NCBI GenBank assembly: GCA_938084685.1
Contig: CALKGE010000005.1
Location: 124,001-188,000 of the forward strand
From: an uncultured Pirellulaceae bacterium
GTDB taxonomy: Bacteria > Planctomycetota > Planctomycetia > Pirellulales > Pirellulaceae
DNA: 64,000 bases
Reading direction: 5' to 3'
The notes under the pieces were generated by a model. It was not told where the DNA came from, did not search any database, and was given only the letters and a program-made list of their open reading frames with translations. Positions 37,899-47,212 of this stretch are shown here, piece after piece. Numbering within the stretch: the first letter of the stretch is position 1; every line of letters starts with the position of its first letter. Both the position numbers and the translations under genes were made by a program.

Positions 37899-39446
37899 TC
37901 AGTCAGTGTGCCGCCACACAGGAATTCCACTACCGTATAACACATACCGCAATTGTTCGAATCTTGCTTCACCGCCCGACCGGATCACTACTTTCAATTC
38001 CGGTTTCCAGTGTCCACCCGCAATCGCAATACCCCATTGATCAATATGTTCGTGCAACGCAGCCACAAATTGATCTATGTTTCCTTTCACCGTCTCTTCA
38101 AGTTCCACTACTTTCAGTTCCCCCCGTTCACCTGCAGATGGCACGATGGTCAGGCGATGCGTCTCACAAATCACTTTCACTGGACGTGTAATGGCCGGAC
38201 CACGCTGGGACTTACCTAGCGCCCATCCCTGTTGCCTTCCAGGCATCCCGACTCCTCCTGGAGGTACGGCCATTCCGCCTCCGGCACGCCCTCCTGCCGC
38301 CAGCCCCTGGGCACCTGGACCACTTGCGTTGTCAGGCTCTGGAGTCAATGACGAGTCTGCGGTTCGGGAATCGGTACCGCCAGTCCCTGGTCTGATCAGT
38401 TGTTCACCTGAGTCCTGCTGGCCGTCCCCCAATCCATCGCTCGCGCCGATGGTAGTTTCAAACCTCATGTCAGCAGGCTCAGGTTGCTGACCGGCCGGCT
38501 GGTTCGGAAACCGACTGGGCATCGCCATTGCAAGTGCTCGCTGCCGGTCCTGAGCCAGGGCAATTGTCTTTTTCAGTTCACCTGATAGTGCTGGCTGGGG
38601 ATTGGGGAAACTGAGTGGTAAGTCGTCGCTGACCAGTTCGAATCCATATTCATCCTTCCAGTCGGCCATCGCTTTGCGAGCTTTGCCGAAGGCCATTACA
38701 CCTTCTGGTCGAACAATCAAAAGTGGATAAGGGGATTCGTCATCGTCACCAGTATGCCGAGCGTAAAACTCACGAATCGTTCGCAAGCAGGCATTCAGCG
38801 GGTTACCAACTCCGGAAGGTCCGTCCAGATCAGCATGGGAAATCAAAATACGCTCGGGCTGTATCAATACTCCTTCCGCCACACACTCCAGGTAAACAGG
38901 CCGCCGATGCGTGCCATGCTCACCCTGATAGGGAATAATTGCATACGATTGATCACCTTGCTGTGCATCGACTCGGGCCTGCTCCAGCTCCGATTTGGCG
39001 GCAAAGATTTTCTGCTGCAAGCGAGCGATTTCGTTTTCGATTCCGATCTGGCTTCGGCTGGAATCCATTCGCTCATCAGAAATCATTCTGGCCTTGTTCA
39101 ACAACGCTTGCCAACGACCTTCCAGTTCCAGAATATGAGTTTCCAACTGAGCTAACTTCAATCGGTTTTGCTGAACTTGATCCTGGTATTCGTCTCGCTT
39201 GGCCACCAGAATTTCGCTTCGCCACTGGTAGTTTTCGATTTCCAACTGACGCTGTTTATGGATTTCGATCTGCTGTTGGTGCTGTGAGTCCAGCAATTCA
39301 TTGTCCTGCGCAGCATCGAGTCGTGCTTGCTGCACTCCCACAACCAGCACGGCAATTAATGCCCCCATCGTACAAATTAACACTGCCAGGAAAGGAAACA
39401 TGGAGGGGGCAATCCCCTGGCGACGTCGTCTTCGTCCTGGTCTCAT
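37899..39446 (-). CDS. TolR/ExbD-like coiled-coil membrane protein, large
   Basis: The 515-residue protein has a basic N-terminus (RPGRRRRRQG), then one helix (SMFPFLAVLICTMGALIAVL) and a long coiled coil (about 45-150). A periplasmic domain follows (YPLLIVRPEGVMAFGKARKA), then a Gly/Pro-rich linker (about 300-400) and a C-terminal domain with RLTIVPSAGERGELKVVELE. It overlaps the TolQ-like gene by 4 bp (ATGA) and abuts the next gene. The second TolR-like subunit of the same operon differs in length and linker, so the channel may work with a heteromeric partner. No catalytic motif was seen. Confidence 0.7.
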   Translation of the reverse strand: MRPGRRRRRQGIAPSMFPFLAVLICTMGALIAVLVVGVQQARLDAAQDNELLDSQHQQQIEIHKQRQLEIENYQWRSEILVAKRDEYQDQVQQNRLKLAQLETHILELEGRWQALLNKARMISDERMDSSRSQIGIENEIARLQQKIFAAKSELEQARVDAQQGDQSYAIIPYQGEHGTHRRPVYLECVAEGVLIQPERILISHADLDGPSGVGNPLNACLRTIREFYARHTGDDDESPYPLLIVRPEGVMAFGKARKAMADWKDEYGFELVSDDLPLSFPNPQPALSGELKKTIALAQDRQRALAMAMPSRFPNQPAGQQPEPADMRFETTIGASDGLGDGQQDSGEQLIRPGTGGTDSRTADSSLTPEPDNASGPGAQGLAAGGRAGGGMAVPPGGVGMPGRQQGWALGKSQRGPAITRPVKVICETHRLTIVPSAGERGELKVVELEETVKGNIDQFVAALHEHIDQWGIAIAGGHWKPELKVVIRSGGEARFEQLRYVLYGSGIPVWRHTD

Positions 39447-40828
39447 GCCACCTTTCCACGTTTGGAAGCATCGCTCTGAAGATCGAGCGACTTTGACTCC
39501 CCGGTTATTCGTGTCGAAAGAAGTTGAATCGCCGCCGATAGACTGATGACCGTATCTTCAAACTGTCGCGTCTCCTGCAGCTGACTGAGGTTGGAATTCA
39601 GTGCCTGCTCCAGCGCGACCACCTCTCCGGTCGCTTCGACGACACGTCCCAGCAGGTCTGACTGGTGATTCATTTTCTCCTGATGAGCTGCCATCGCTAA
39701 AACATTCTTCTCCAGCAGCCCGTGCCATTGACCCCATTGCTGCTGTTGTACTTCGATTTGCTTCTCCATCGCGTTGACCATCGCCAGAGACATGGCTTCC
39801 CCCATGGACTCGCCCTGCTCAGCAGTCCATTGCTGCCATTGTTTCTGAATTCGTGTAATCGCTCGATTCCATTGGGAGGACTGAGTCTTAACCAGGTCGT
39901 CCAAAACAGCAGACAGAGACTCAGCCGGCAACCCTCCCGACTCTTTCACAGCGGCTTCACCAAATCGACGACGCAATTCCTGTTCCACTCGTCGATCCAC
40001 ATCCAGCAAAAGATGAGACTCTAACTGGTCCGACATAAATTGACAAAACATCAGAATGATTGACAGTGTTAATGCCACGGCCGTTGTGTCAAATGCCACA
40101 TAGAGCCCACTGAATAATCCCTGCATGGCGCCATTCAGATTTTCGCCGATTTGTTGTCCAGCCAGATCTCCCAGTGCCTGAGTAATCCCCATGACCGTCC
40201 CCAGAAATCCAAGCATCGGCGTGGCCCAGATAATAATGCGAACCAGCGAAGCGCCTTCGTATTGTCGATCTGCATCGCGTTCGGAAGCATACTTCATCTC
40301 GTCGCTCAGCGATGCCGCTGAGCCAGTACTGCGGATTATCTCCAGCAAACCAATGAGCCGCGCGCCAAGGTAGCTACCAGACATACGTTGAGACCAGGAT
40401 GCCGTGTGCGCAAGCAATTCATTGGCCTGCTCGCGATCTTCCTGTTTCCATTGAGTTTCGCTTTCCGGAAGCTCAAGGGAATTAAGAATCACCTGCTGTC
40501 CTAACAGATTAACTCCGCGTAAGATCAGCGCGGCCAAGGCGACAAAAAACATGACGGTGGTGGCAACGGCGATCGGGTGCCCCAGAAAATACCGATGTAG
40601 TAGCGGATTACTTTCTGCGTCCAGCGGACCGTTGAGCAATTCGTAAAACGAAATGCTCAGCACGGTGCCCCAGAGTACGGGCCAACCGAGGTTCCAGACG
40701 ATGTTAATTACCGAATTTGATTTAGACCGAGACAATGTTTTGCTCCCAAAGTAAGGTCTTGTGTGGTCTTTCCAAGTGCGCACAGCGCACCTCCACACAA
40801 GAGAAGCTTCCATCGTCAAATTCGGCAT
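39443..40828 (-). CDS. MotA/TolQ/ExbB proton channel family protein
   Basis: This 461-residue protein is the channel subunit. Helices lie near 45-65 and 85-110, followed by a cytoplasmic loop. The family core is IIWATPMLGFLGTVMGITQA, with the Gly-Thr proton-path motif, and LYVAFDTTAVALTLSIILMF. A long C-terminal coiled-coil tail (about 300-440) extends into the cytoplasm; this is longer than in ExbB or TolQ. It is the first gene of an operon with two TolR-like proteins. The expected role is to turn proton flow into motion of the coiled-coil partners across the envelope. Confidence 0.85.
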   Translation of the reverse strand: MPNLTMEASLVWRCAVRTWKDHTRPYFGSKTLSRSKSNSVINIVWNLGWPVLWGTVLSISFYELLNGPLDAESNPLLHRYFLGHPIAVATTVMFFVALAALILRGVNLLGQQVILNSLELPESETQWKQEDREQANELLAHTASWSQRMSGSYLGARLIGLLEIIRSTGSAASLSDEMKYASERDADRQYEGASLVRIIIWATPMLGFLGTVMGITQALGDLAGQQIGENLNGAMQGLFSGLYVAFDTTAVALTLSIILMFCQFMSDQLESHLLLDVDRRVEQELRRRFGEAAVKESGGLPAESLSAVLDDLVKTQSSQWNRAITRIQKQWQQWTAEQGESMGEAMSLAMVNAMEKQIEVQQQQWGQWHGLLEKNVLAMAAHQEKMNHQSDLLGRVVEATGEVVALEQALNSNLSQLQETRQFEDTVISLSAAIQLLSTRITGESKSLDLQSDASKRGKVA

Positions 40829-40893
40829 AATCGTTACAGTTTATGCACTCTTTTTTCGGTTTTGAGCCTCGTTAATGACGCAAAACCCTAAAT

Positions 40894-41295
40894 CTAGCCA
40901 GTGTAAGTTGCAAAGCAGTGAGGTGTTTCCCAAAGATCGACTTTCACAATAGGAAAACCATGCTCCACTCCCACCTGGTAGATCAGCTTGGCAATATTTT
41001 CAGCCGTCGGATTCTCGTCGAGCAAATAGAGCGGTTCATTCTGAGATTGTAAGTATTCAACGACAGGATCGTTACGGTGAAGTATCATCCGGTGATCCAG
41101 ATGGTCGTCAATCCAACAAGCAATGGCGAGTTTTACGTCTTTGAAGTCGACCACCATTCCACGGTCATCCAACGCTTCTGCGCCAATCTTGATCACAGCG
41201 CGGCCATTATGCCCGTGCAAATGCCGACATTTGCCTTCGTATTTCAAGAGTCGATGGCCGTAGCAAAAGTCAATTTCCCGAGTTACATAAAACAT
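40894..41295 (-). CDS. queD: 6-carboxy-5,6,7,8-tetrahydropterin synthase
   Basis: QueD makes carboxytetrahydropterin from dihydroneopterin triphosphate, the second step to queuosine and other deazapurines. The 133-residue protein has the zinc histidines in CYGHRL and HLHGHN, the catalytic Cys in GKCRH, the catalytic His in DDHLDHRM, and the pterin-binding Glu in LWETP. All key residues are present. It stands alone between the proton-channel operon and a small secreted protein. A 6-pyruvoyl-tetrahydropterin synthase role is the alternative. Confidence 0.9.
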   Translation of the reverse strand: MFYVTREIDFCYGHRLLKYEGKCRHLHGHNGRAVIKIGAEALDDRGMVVDFKDVKLAIACWIDDHLDHRMILHRNDPVVEYLQSQNEPLYLLDENPTAENIAKLIYQVGVEHGFPIVKVDLWETPHCFATYTG

Positions 41296-41467
41296 TCTGA
41301 GGATACCTGAACAGTGAGAACTTTCTAATTAGTAATGTAACGAATAGCCTGAATTGCCATCCAATCTAGAAATCGGTGCGTCGACTGGTCCAAGTTCAAC
41401 CTTCTTTTCATCTAATATTCTCTTCCGCCTGACCAAAATGCCGGAATCTGTTTCGCTGGACAATTGC

Positions 41468-41495
41468 TTGAACAATTATGCCACATCCCTAGAAT
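41468..41495 (+). promoter_or_regulatory. Predicted promoter in the 300-bp gap 41296-41595
   Basis: TTGAAC (41468-41473), 16 bp, TAGAAT (41490-41495) would start RNA near 41502 and serve the small gene at 41596. Nothing else was recognised in the gap. Confidence 0.4.
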
Positions 41496-41595
41496 GAAAG
41501 ATGAGTAAGTCACAGGCTTGCCACACCGAAGCTCATGTCAAGGATGACAGGATTGACCAGAGCAGCTAATCGCATCTTCCAAGGAGAGGACAAAA

Positions 41596-41979
41596 ATGAG
41601 CAGTTTACAGAGAAACTGGGGAATCTGTATCGGTTGTATCGGTTTGATGATCGCTGCATTTGCAGGCATGGATCAGCATACGACAAACGCACAGAGTACG
41701 GCTGGTGCTAACATTGGTACCAGGGTGGGAGCTCAAGATTCAGGTGAGGGCACCCAGGGTAACAATTATTTGTTAATGTCTTCACTCAACACGGAGGAAG
41801 GGCAGCAACTGACTGTAATTGACGTGAAAACCAAGGCTATTTGCGTTTATTTGATCCGACGCGGCAGCGGAAAGATCAAGTTATTGAGCGCTCGAAACGG
41901 CCGCTGGGACTTCCAGATCGACGAGTTCAATTCAGATACACCTACACCTCGAGAAATACAACGACTCACCGAACGGTAG
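41596..41979 (+). CDS. Small exported hypothetical protein
   Basis: The 127-residue protein starts after a strong ribosome site (AAGGAGAGGAC). Its N-terminal hydrophobic segment (GICIGCIGLMIAAFAGM) looks like a signal peptide or anchor. The C-terminal half is predicted as beta-strand followed by a basic stretch: QQLTVIDVKTKAICVYLI and SARNGRWDFQIDEFN. No known domain is recognised. It is on the same strand as the acidic membrane protein at 42152 but 172 bp apart. Function unknown. Confidence 0.7.
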   Translation: MSSLQRNWGICIGCIGLMIAAFAGMDQHTTNAQSTAGANIGTRVGAQDSGEGTQGNNYLLMSSLNTEEGQQLTVIDVKTKAICVYLIRRGSGKIKLLSARNGRWDFQIDEFNSDTPTPREIQRLTER

Positions 41980-42151
41980 AAATACTGTAACAAATGGTCC
42001 GATTTTGCCTTTTTACACTGCAAACAAAAGGTAAAGCCTGACCTGTCAGAATACCGAACAGGAATACAGGTAAAAATATGCGCAACACGGTGGGTCTGTA
42101 CCTCATGGAGGGGGAGCGGATTTACCTTATATAGGCTATTGGTGTTTTAAC

Positions 42152-43588
42152 ATGGCTGATCTAAACCTCAACCAAGCTGCTGAATTACTTGGACTTTCTC
42201 CTCAACGTCTTGAGGAACTCGCTGATCTAGGTGACATCTACGCGTCCAAATCGGAAGACGGTTACACGTTTACTCAGGATGAGATCGAGCGATTTGCTGA
42301 CAGCAACGGTATCACGCTCGGAAGTAGCGAAGGTCAGGAATACTCGTTGGCCGACGACGATTCCGACTCCGTATTAGTCGACGATGCACCGGCTCCTGCA
42401 TCCGCCGGAGGTAGCGGGCCCATTATTGGTGCCGAAGGTGGAGCGAGTGCTCATGACAGTGACCTCAAACTCTCCGATTCACTTGAACTCGAAATCGACG
42501 ACAGCGATGAACTCTCACTGGATCTGGGCGACGGTGATGTTGACCATGATGACAAGACGCAGTTTGCCGTAGGAGGCGACTTCAACTTTGAGTCAGCAGA
42601 TGAATTATCGCTCGATCTTGACGAAGCGGGTGAAATCGAGTCTGAGGACGAAACACACTTTGCTGTCGGCGCCGATGCTCTCAATGTCAATGCAGAAGAT
42701 GAATTAAGTCTCGATCTGGGCGGTGGTTCAGAGGACGATACACAATTTGCCATTGGTGACAGTGCCGACTATCAGGTCGGTAAAGATGAGCTGGTCGTGG
42801 GTGGAGACGAATCACTGTTATCGAGTGGTTCTGAAAGCAGCGATATCCGATTGGCTTCTGACAGTGGCGTAAACATAGACAGTCCTCAGGACAGTGGCAT
42901 TTCACTGGAGGGTGCGGTCGATCTGGCTGGTGACAGCTCCATTTCACTCGAGCTCCCTGACGCCGGAGATGTTCAAGCAGACGAAGAATTTATGCTCGGT
43001 GGAACTCCGGACAACGACGCCTCCGACAGTGGTTCCCAGGTAATCGCGATTTCAGACTCGGCTGCGTTCGGTGACGATGCAGCCACAATGGTCGCGCCAG
43101 AAGGAACACCCGATCCATTCGCTCAAGCAGGGCAGGTCGCTGACCCGTTTGCAGCTCAACCTGCCGCGGATCCCTTTGCAGCAGTCCAGGGAGCCGATCC
43201 ATTTGGAGCTCCCATGGGAACTCCTGAAGGCTTTGGCGAAACCGCAGCCGAACCTTTGATGGAAAGCGAAATGCTTGGAGACGCGGGCACCATGGGACCA
43301 CCGGTCGAGGAAGCCTCTTACGGCTTCTTCAACGTCATGAGTCTTTTCATGATCTTCATCGTCCAGCTGGCGATCGTCTTTCTGATGATCGACGTTGTGC
43401 GTAACGTCTGGAGTCACCACGAATTGACACCTAATTCCGTCTCGGGCTATGTGGTCAATCTGTTTGTTGACTTCAAGAGTGGAGCGACCTTCAAGTCTCA
43501 GCCCTGGTTGATACCCAGTGTCGCGTTTGGCGTCTTCTTCATCATCATCATCGTCGGCTGGATCCTTGACCGCGGCAAACGCAAATAG
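42152..43588 (+). CDS. Membrane-anchored protein with MerR/excisionase-like helix-turn-helix
   Basis: The 478-residue protein starts with a helix-turn-helix of excisionase/MerR type (LNLNQAAELLGLSPQRLEEL, then YTFTQDEIERFADSNGI). A very acidic, low-complexity middle (about 65-330) follows, with imperfect repeats of DELSLDL and DETHFAV/DKTQFAV. A Pro/Ala/Phe stretch with repeated DPFA units precedes two membrane helices (NVMSLFMIFIVQLAIVFLMI and WLIPSVAFGVFFIIIIVGWI). The layout puts the DNA-binding-like part and acidic arm in the cytoplasm, tethered to the membrane. No known function; it could link nucleic acid or a protein partner to the membrane. Confidence 0.7.
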   Translation: MADLNLNQAAELLGLSPQRLEELADLGDIYASKSEDGYTFTQDEIERFADSNGITLGSSEGQEYSLADDDSDSVLVDDAPAPASAGGSGPIIGAEGGASAHDSDLKLSDSLELEIDDSDELSLDLGDGDVDHDDKTQFAVGGDFNFESADELSLDLDEAGEIESEDETHFAVGADALNVNAEDELSLDLGGGSEDDTQFAIGDSADYQVGKDELVVGGDESLLSSGSESSDIRLASDSGVNIDSPQDSGISLEGAVDLAGDSSISLELPDAGDVQADEEFMLGGTPDNDASDSGSQVIAISDSAAFGDDAATMVAPEGTPDPFAQAGQVADPFAAQPAADPFAAVQGADPFGAPMGTPEGFGETAAEPLMESEMLGDAGTMGPPVEEASYGFFNVMSLFMIFIVQLAIVFLMIDVVRNVWSHHELTPNSVSGYVVNLFVDFKSGATFKSQPWLIPSVAFGVFFIIIIVGWILDRGKRK

Positions 43589-43926
43589 CATCCGTCAGGC
43601 TCTTTTTCTCTTAACAACACCGCGAAACAGGTGGGGTACGTTCGAGTAGAAATTAGAAAGCGCAAAACAGTGCGCAAATCTCCAATCCGGCAAACTAAAT
43701 CCATACAAGCGGACCTGAGTGGTCCCAGCCGCCAGCTTTGCATGATCATTTTTTAACCGCTTGGTATTAGTTGTGACTATCGGCTATCCCTCCTGCCGCT
43801 ATAATGGAAGAATACAGGATTAAACTCCTTGCCACGCAGTGACAGATTGACACTGCAAGACACGAAAACTCGCTCTCCCAGAGCTTGAGACCCTCCACAC
43901 CCCCTCCAAAACATCGCAGCAAACAC
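43589..43926. other. 338-bp non-coding gap before the cytochrome c maturation genes
   Basis: The gap has a perfect TATAAT at 43800-43805 with no good -35 at normal spacing. A small hairpin GGACC-TGAGT-GGTCC lies near 43711-43725. No gene was found; a TTG at 43885 in frame with the next gene is less likely than its ATG at 43927. Confidence 0.4.
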
Positions 43927-46900
43927 ATGGCGCAGCCCAAGCTTGTTTCCTCTAACCAACCCTTTGCCCTGCGGGTCGTCTTACGGGCCTACGAATTCAG
44001 TGCCTCGCTAAAGCTGGCGGTTGTACTTATCTTTACCATGGCCTTTGCGCTTGGATATGCCACCTTTGTCGAAGCAGCCTACGGTACACCCGTCGTCCAG
44101 TACTTCGTTTACCAGACCTGGTGGTTCAACGGACTAAATATTCTGCTGGGCATTAACATTTTCTGTGCCGCGGCAATTCGTTACTCGTGGCAACGCCATC
44201 AGACAGGTTTTGTGATCACCCATATCGGCCTTTTGATACTCCTCCTGGGAGCAGCCATTGGACGGCAGTATGGAATCGACGCTCAGATTCCTGTCTTCGA
44301 AAATCGTATGGAACGGTATGCCTTTGATCGTACCAACCTGTTCTTTGACGTCAGCATGGAAGATGACCATGACGAAGGTGTCGCACATAATCACGACGAC
44401 TTTGTTCAAACATTAAAACGGATTCCCTTCCCGGCAGGCCCGTTTAACTGGGAAGATTATGAATCCCAGTTTGCCTACCACTTGGAAGACGGAGTTAAAT
44501 ATGACAGTGCCGTGGAAGCGTTGCTCAAAAACGGTCTCCGCTGGACGAGTGGACATATCTTCAAACTTGCCCACCGCGCGACTCCTGGCACCATCCTCGA
44601 AGACAGTGAAATTCCCGGAACAGGCAAACGTCTGAAAATCGAAGTTCTCAATTTCATGGCTAATTCTGTCCTTTCCGCTGAGCCTCGCGTCGAAATGGTT
44701 GTCAGCGGTCTTCCAGAGAAATTCCTGGATGAAGAAACCGGACGGGAAGACGAGCGTCCCGGAACATTTCCACCTGGTCAAGCCAATGCGTTCGCCGTCA
44801 CCATCCAACCACTCCCCGACACACTTGTTCAACACTATGGCGAAATCTACCCTTACGGATTCAGCCAACCCATTCAGGCCGGCGGTGGTAAGGTCATGCT
44901 TTGGATCGCTCCGGATGCCACGTACCAGAAAGTCTTTCTGGAAGGTGGTCCGGTTGGCGAACTTGGCCCGGCAGGGCAGGCTGTGGTGAGCGTCGATGGG
45001 AAACTCCATCGAATTGATCTTGCTCAACACAGTGTTGGTGACACCATCGCACTGGAAAACTCCGTTTACTCGATTCAGCTGAGTGGACTGTGGAATGACG
45101 TGGTGGAAGGAGAACCTGGCTCCGAGGGAACACTCTACGGCTACTCGGAAAAAGAAGCGGACGAACCCGCAGTTCCGACAGTTCACCTGCAGGTTTTAGA
45201 CAAACAGGGGCAGCCTCACGGTCGGCCTATCCTGTTGTTTGCCAACAAACCACACCACAACGTCTACGATTTCGATAAACAGATCTACGGCACCTACTGG
45301 TTTGATTTTTCGACAAAGGAAATCCAGCCTTTCGGACCAAATGCCAGTCAGGAAGAAGTCTACTCACGAATTGAGTTCCTGCAGGGAGCGGATTCCAAGC
45401 TGTACTACCGATACTGGAACCGAAGAACCAACCAGCTCGTTAGTGCTCAACCGTTGGAAGCCCCCGGATCGCCCGCGTCTGCCGTCGACGGATTCCAGAT
45501 GCCACAGTTTAAAAACCCGCTTCGATTCTATGTCGCCGACTTCATCGCTTCGGAAAAGCCTGTCATGGCAGCCGCGTCACTACCATTTAATCGTGACTTG
45601 CAGATCGTTCAGCGGGAAGTTCGCGCCAAGGTGAAAGTGACTTGGGGAGACACGCAGCAGGAACAATGGATACGCGCTTTCGTAGGAGCTCCCGGAGAAC
45701 GTCAGCAAGCTGACCAGCAAATCCGCATCCATGATAAACAGGCAGGCAATACCTTGGTCCTCACCATGCCTACCGAAGCCATCGATATCGGCTTTCGCAT
45801 TCGGCTCAAGGACTTTGAACGCAAACTTGACCCGGGTACCAGCCAGGCATCGCATTACTCCAGTTGGGTCGACTTCGTCGACCTCAAAAACACCCAGGAG
45901 ATCCGCACGACCTCAGCCGATGACTCGCAGGCGCGGGACATTGGCATTCCTCCACGGGCAACCAGTGAAGAGGTTACCCCTCAACTTTCTCAACATACCG
46001 TAAGCGGGTTTGCCCTCGACGGTGACCAGGTCTACTGGCTCGACAGCAACACGCGGACTCTGAATGTAACAGACCGGAAAAGTCTGGAAACCAACGAGCT
46101 CCTCTCGAACGAGTCAATCCGAGCACTCACCGGTTCGGAAGCCTCCAATGCCTTCCTCAACAATCCTCGCGGCTTAATCCTGGCCGGTGGCTTTCTGTTC
46201 TGGATTGATGAACTGGGGGGTACGTCCGTCATTCAGCGAGTAGGAACCGACGGCAAATCGCCAACAAGGATCGTTCATTCACCAGGTAATGTGACTGATC
46301 TCGTTGCTGATCCATCACGAGATCAACTCTACTGGCTCAATGCTTCCGCGGGACAAATCAGCCGTGCAAACAGTGAAGGGCGGCAGATGGAAATCGGGAT
46401 TATCAAGGAACTCAAACAGGCGAACTCGCTGGCCATCGATACCAAGTTTCAACTTCTCTTCTGGTCAGAAAACGATCCCACGGCTCCCGGCGGTACATCA
46501 CGCGGACGTATTATGCAATCTGCCGTTCCCAGTGACGCTGGCGACAATGTGAATCCTCGTAGCATTGTCACACTTGATGTCGACACGTTCGCTGTTTCAC
46601 TAGCTTATGATGAGCAAGACAATCGATTGGCCTACATCACCGCCGAACAGCCACGACAAGGCTATATCGGACACCATACCGGAGAGGTTCACAGCACTCA
46701 CCATCTGATGACCTGTTCACCCTCTGGTGGGTCTCCTACTGAAATCCCTGCCGAAGGCATCGACTTGGCCAGTCATCTGCTCGTACATGACGGAGCCTTT
46801 TACTGGAGTCAGTCAGCTTCTTACCAGCATGACATCTACATCACGATGAACGCTCCGGTTGAATTCGACAGCCCCACTAACGGACAGAGTTACCGTCTTT

Positions 46901-47190
46901 TCCAGGAAAGCTTCAGCGGACCCTGGAAACCAGGTGACCCTGAATACGAGCGAGTTATCCCTTCCGACTCACAACAGGAAGACCTTTATCTTTCAGTGCT
47001 CACGGTTAATCGGGATCCGGGCCGGGCAATTCGCAACATGGGCTGCCTGATCGTCAGCCTGGGGATTGCCATCATGTTCTACATGAAGGCCTACTTCTTC
47101 AAACCTCGCAGGAAGAAAGAAATACCAACCTCAGAATTAAACCCCGCAGCAAGCGCCGACGATGGTACCATTGAAGCTGCTGCAGAATAG
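43927..47190 (+). CDS. ResB-like cytochrome c maturation protein with YWTD-type propeller region
   Basis: This 1087-residue protein begins with ResB/Ccs1-type helices (LKLAVVLIFTMAFALGYATF; WWFNGLNILLGINIFCAAAI; GFVITHIGLLILLLGAAIG). ResB and CcsA form the System II haem-handling complex that attaches haem to apocytochromes. A large periplasmic part follows. At about residues 690-980 there are six repeated strands of YWTD type (VYWLDSN, FLFWIDE, QLYWLNA, LLFWSEN, RLAYITA, AFYWSQS), suggesting a six-bladed propeller. A final helix (GCLIVSLGIAIMFYMKAYFF) closes the protein. It is about twice the length of common ResB. The ccsA gene starts 22 bp downstream. Confidence 0.82.
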   Translation: MAQPKLVSSNQPFALRVVLRAYEFSASLKLAVVLIFTMAFALGYATFVEAAYGTPVVQYFVYQTWWFNGLNILLGINIFCAAAIRYSWQRHQTGFVITHIGLLILLLGAAIGRQYGIDAQIPVFENRMERYAFDRTNLFFDVSMEDDHDEGVAHNHDDFVQTLKRIPFPAGPFNWEDYESQFAYHLEDGVKYDSAVEALLKNGLRWTSGHIFKLAHRATPGTILEDSEIPGTGKRLKIEVLNFMANSVLSAEPRVEMVVSGLPEKFLDEETGREDERPGTFPPGQANAFAVTIQPLPDTLVQHYGEIYPYGFSQPIQAGGGKVMLWIAPDATYQKVFLEGGPVGELGPAGQAVVSVDGKLHRIDLAQHSVGDTIALENSVYSIQLSGLWNDVVEGEPGSEGTLYGYSEKEADEPAVPTVHLQVLDKQGQPHGRPILLFANKPHHNVYDFDKQIYGTYWFDFSTKEIQPFGPNASQEEVYSRIEFLQGADSKLYYRYWNRRTNQLVSAQPLEAPGSPASAVDGFQMPQFKNPLRFYVADFIASEKPVMAAASLPFNRDLQIVQREVRAKVKVTWGDTQQEQWIRAFVGAPGERQQADQQIRIHDKQAGNTLVLTMPTEAIDIGFRIRLKDFERKLDPGTSQASHYSSWVDFVDLKNTQEIRTTSADDSQARDIGIPPRATSEEVTPQLSQHTVSGFALDGDQVYWLDSNTRTLNVTDRKSLETNELLSNESIRALTGSEASNAFLNNPRGLILAGGFLFWIDELGGTSVIQRVGTDGKSPTRIVHSPGNVTDLVADPSRDQLYWLNASAGQISRANSEGRQMEIGIIKELKQANSLAIDTKFQLLFWSENDPTAPGGTSRGRIMQSAVPSDAGDNVNPRSIVTLDVDTFAVSLAYDEQDNRLAYITAEQPRQGYIGHHTGEVHSTHHLMTCSPSGGSPTEIPAEGIDLASHLLVHDGAFYWSQSASYQHDIYITMNAPVEFDSPTNGQSYRLFQESFSGPWKPGDPEYERVIPSDSQQEDLYLSVLTVNRDPGRAIRNMGCLIVSLGIAIMFYMKAYFFKPRRKKEIPTSELNPAASADDGTIEAAAE

Positions 47191-47212
47191 CCATAACGCC
47201 CCCATCAGTTCC

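Noticed and set aside
36882..40828. Zorya-type phage defence system
   Set aside because: The MotA-like gene is followed by TolR-like proteins without a peptidoglycan-binding OmpA domain I can recognise, and there are no nuclease or helicase genes; the setting is core chromosome.
43052..43591. 179-codon antisense ORF in the acidic membrane protein gene
   Set aside because: Explained by the repetitive composition of the real gene on the other strand.
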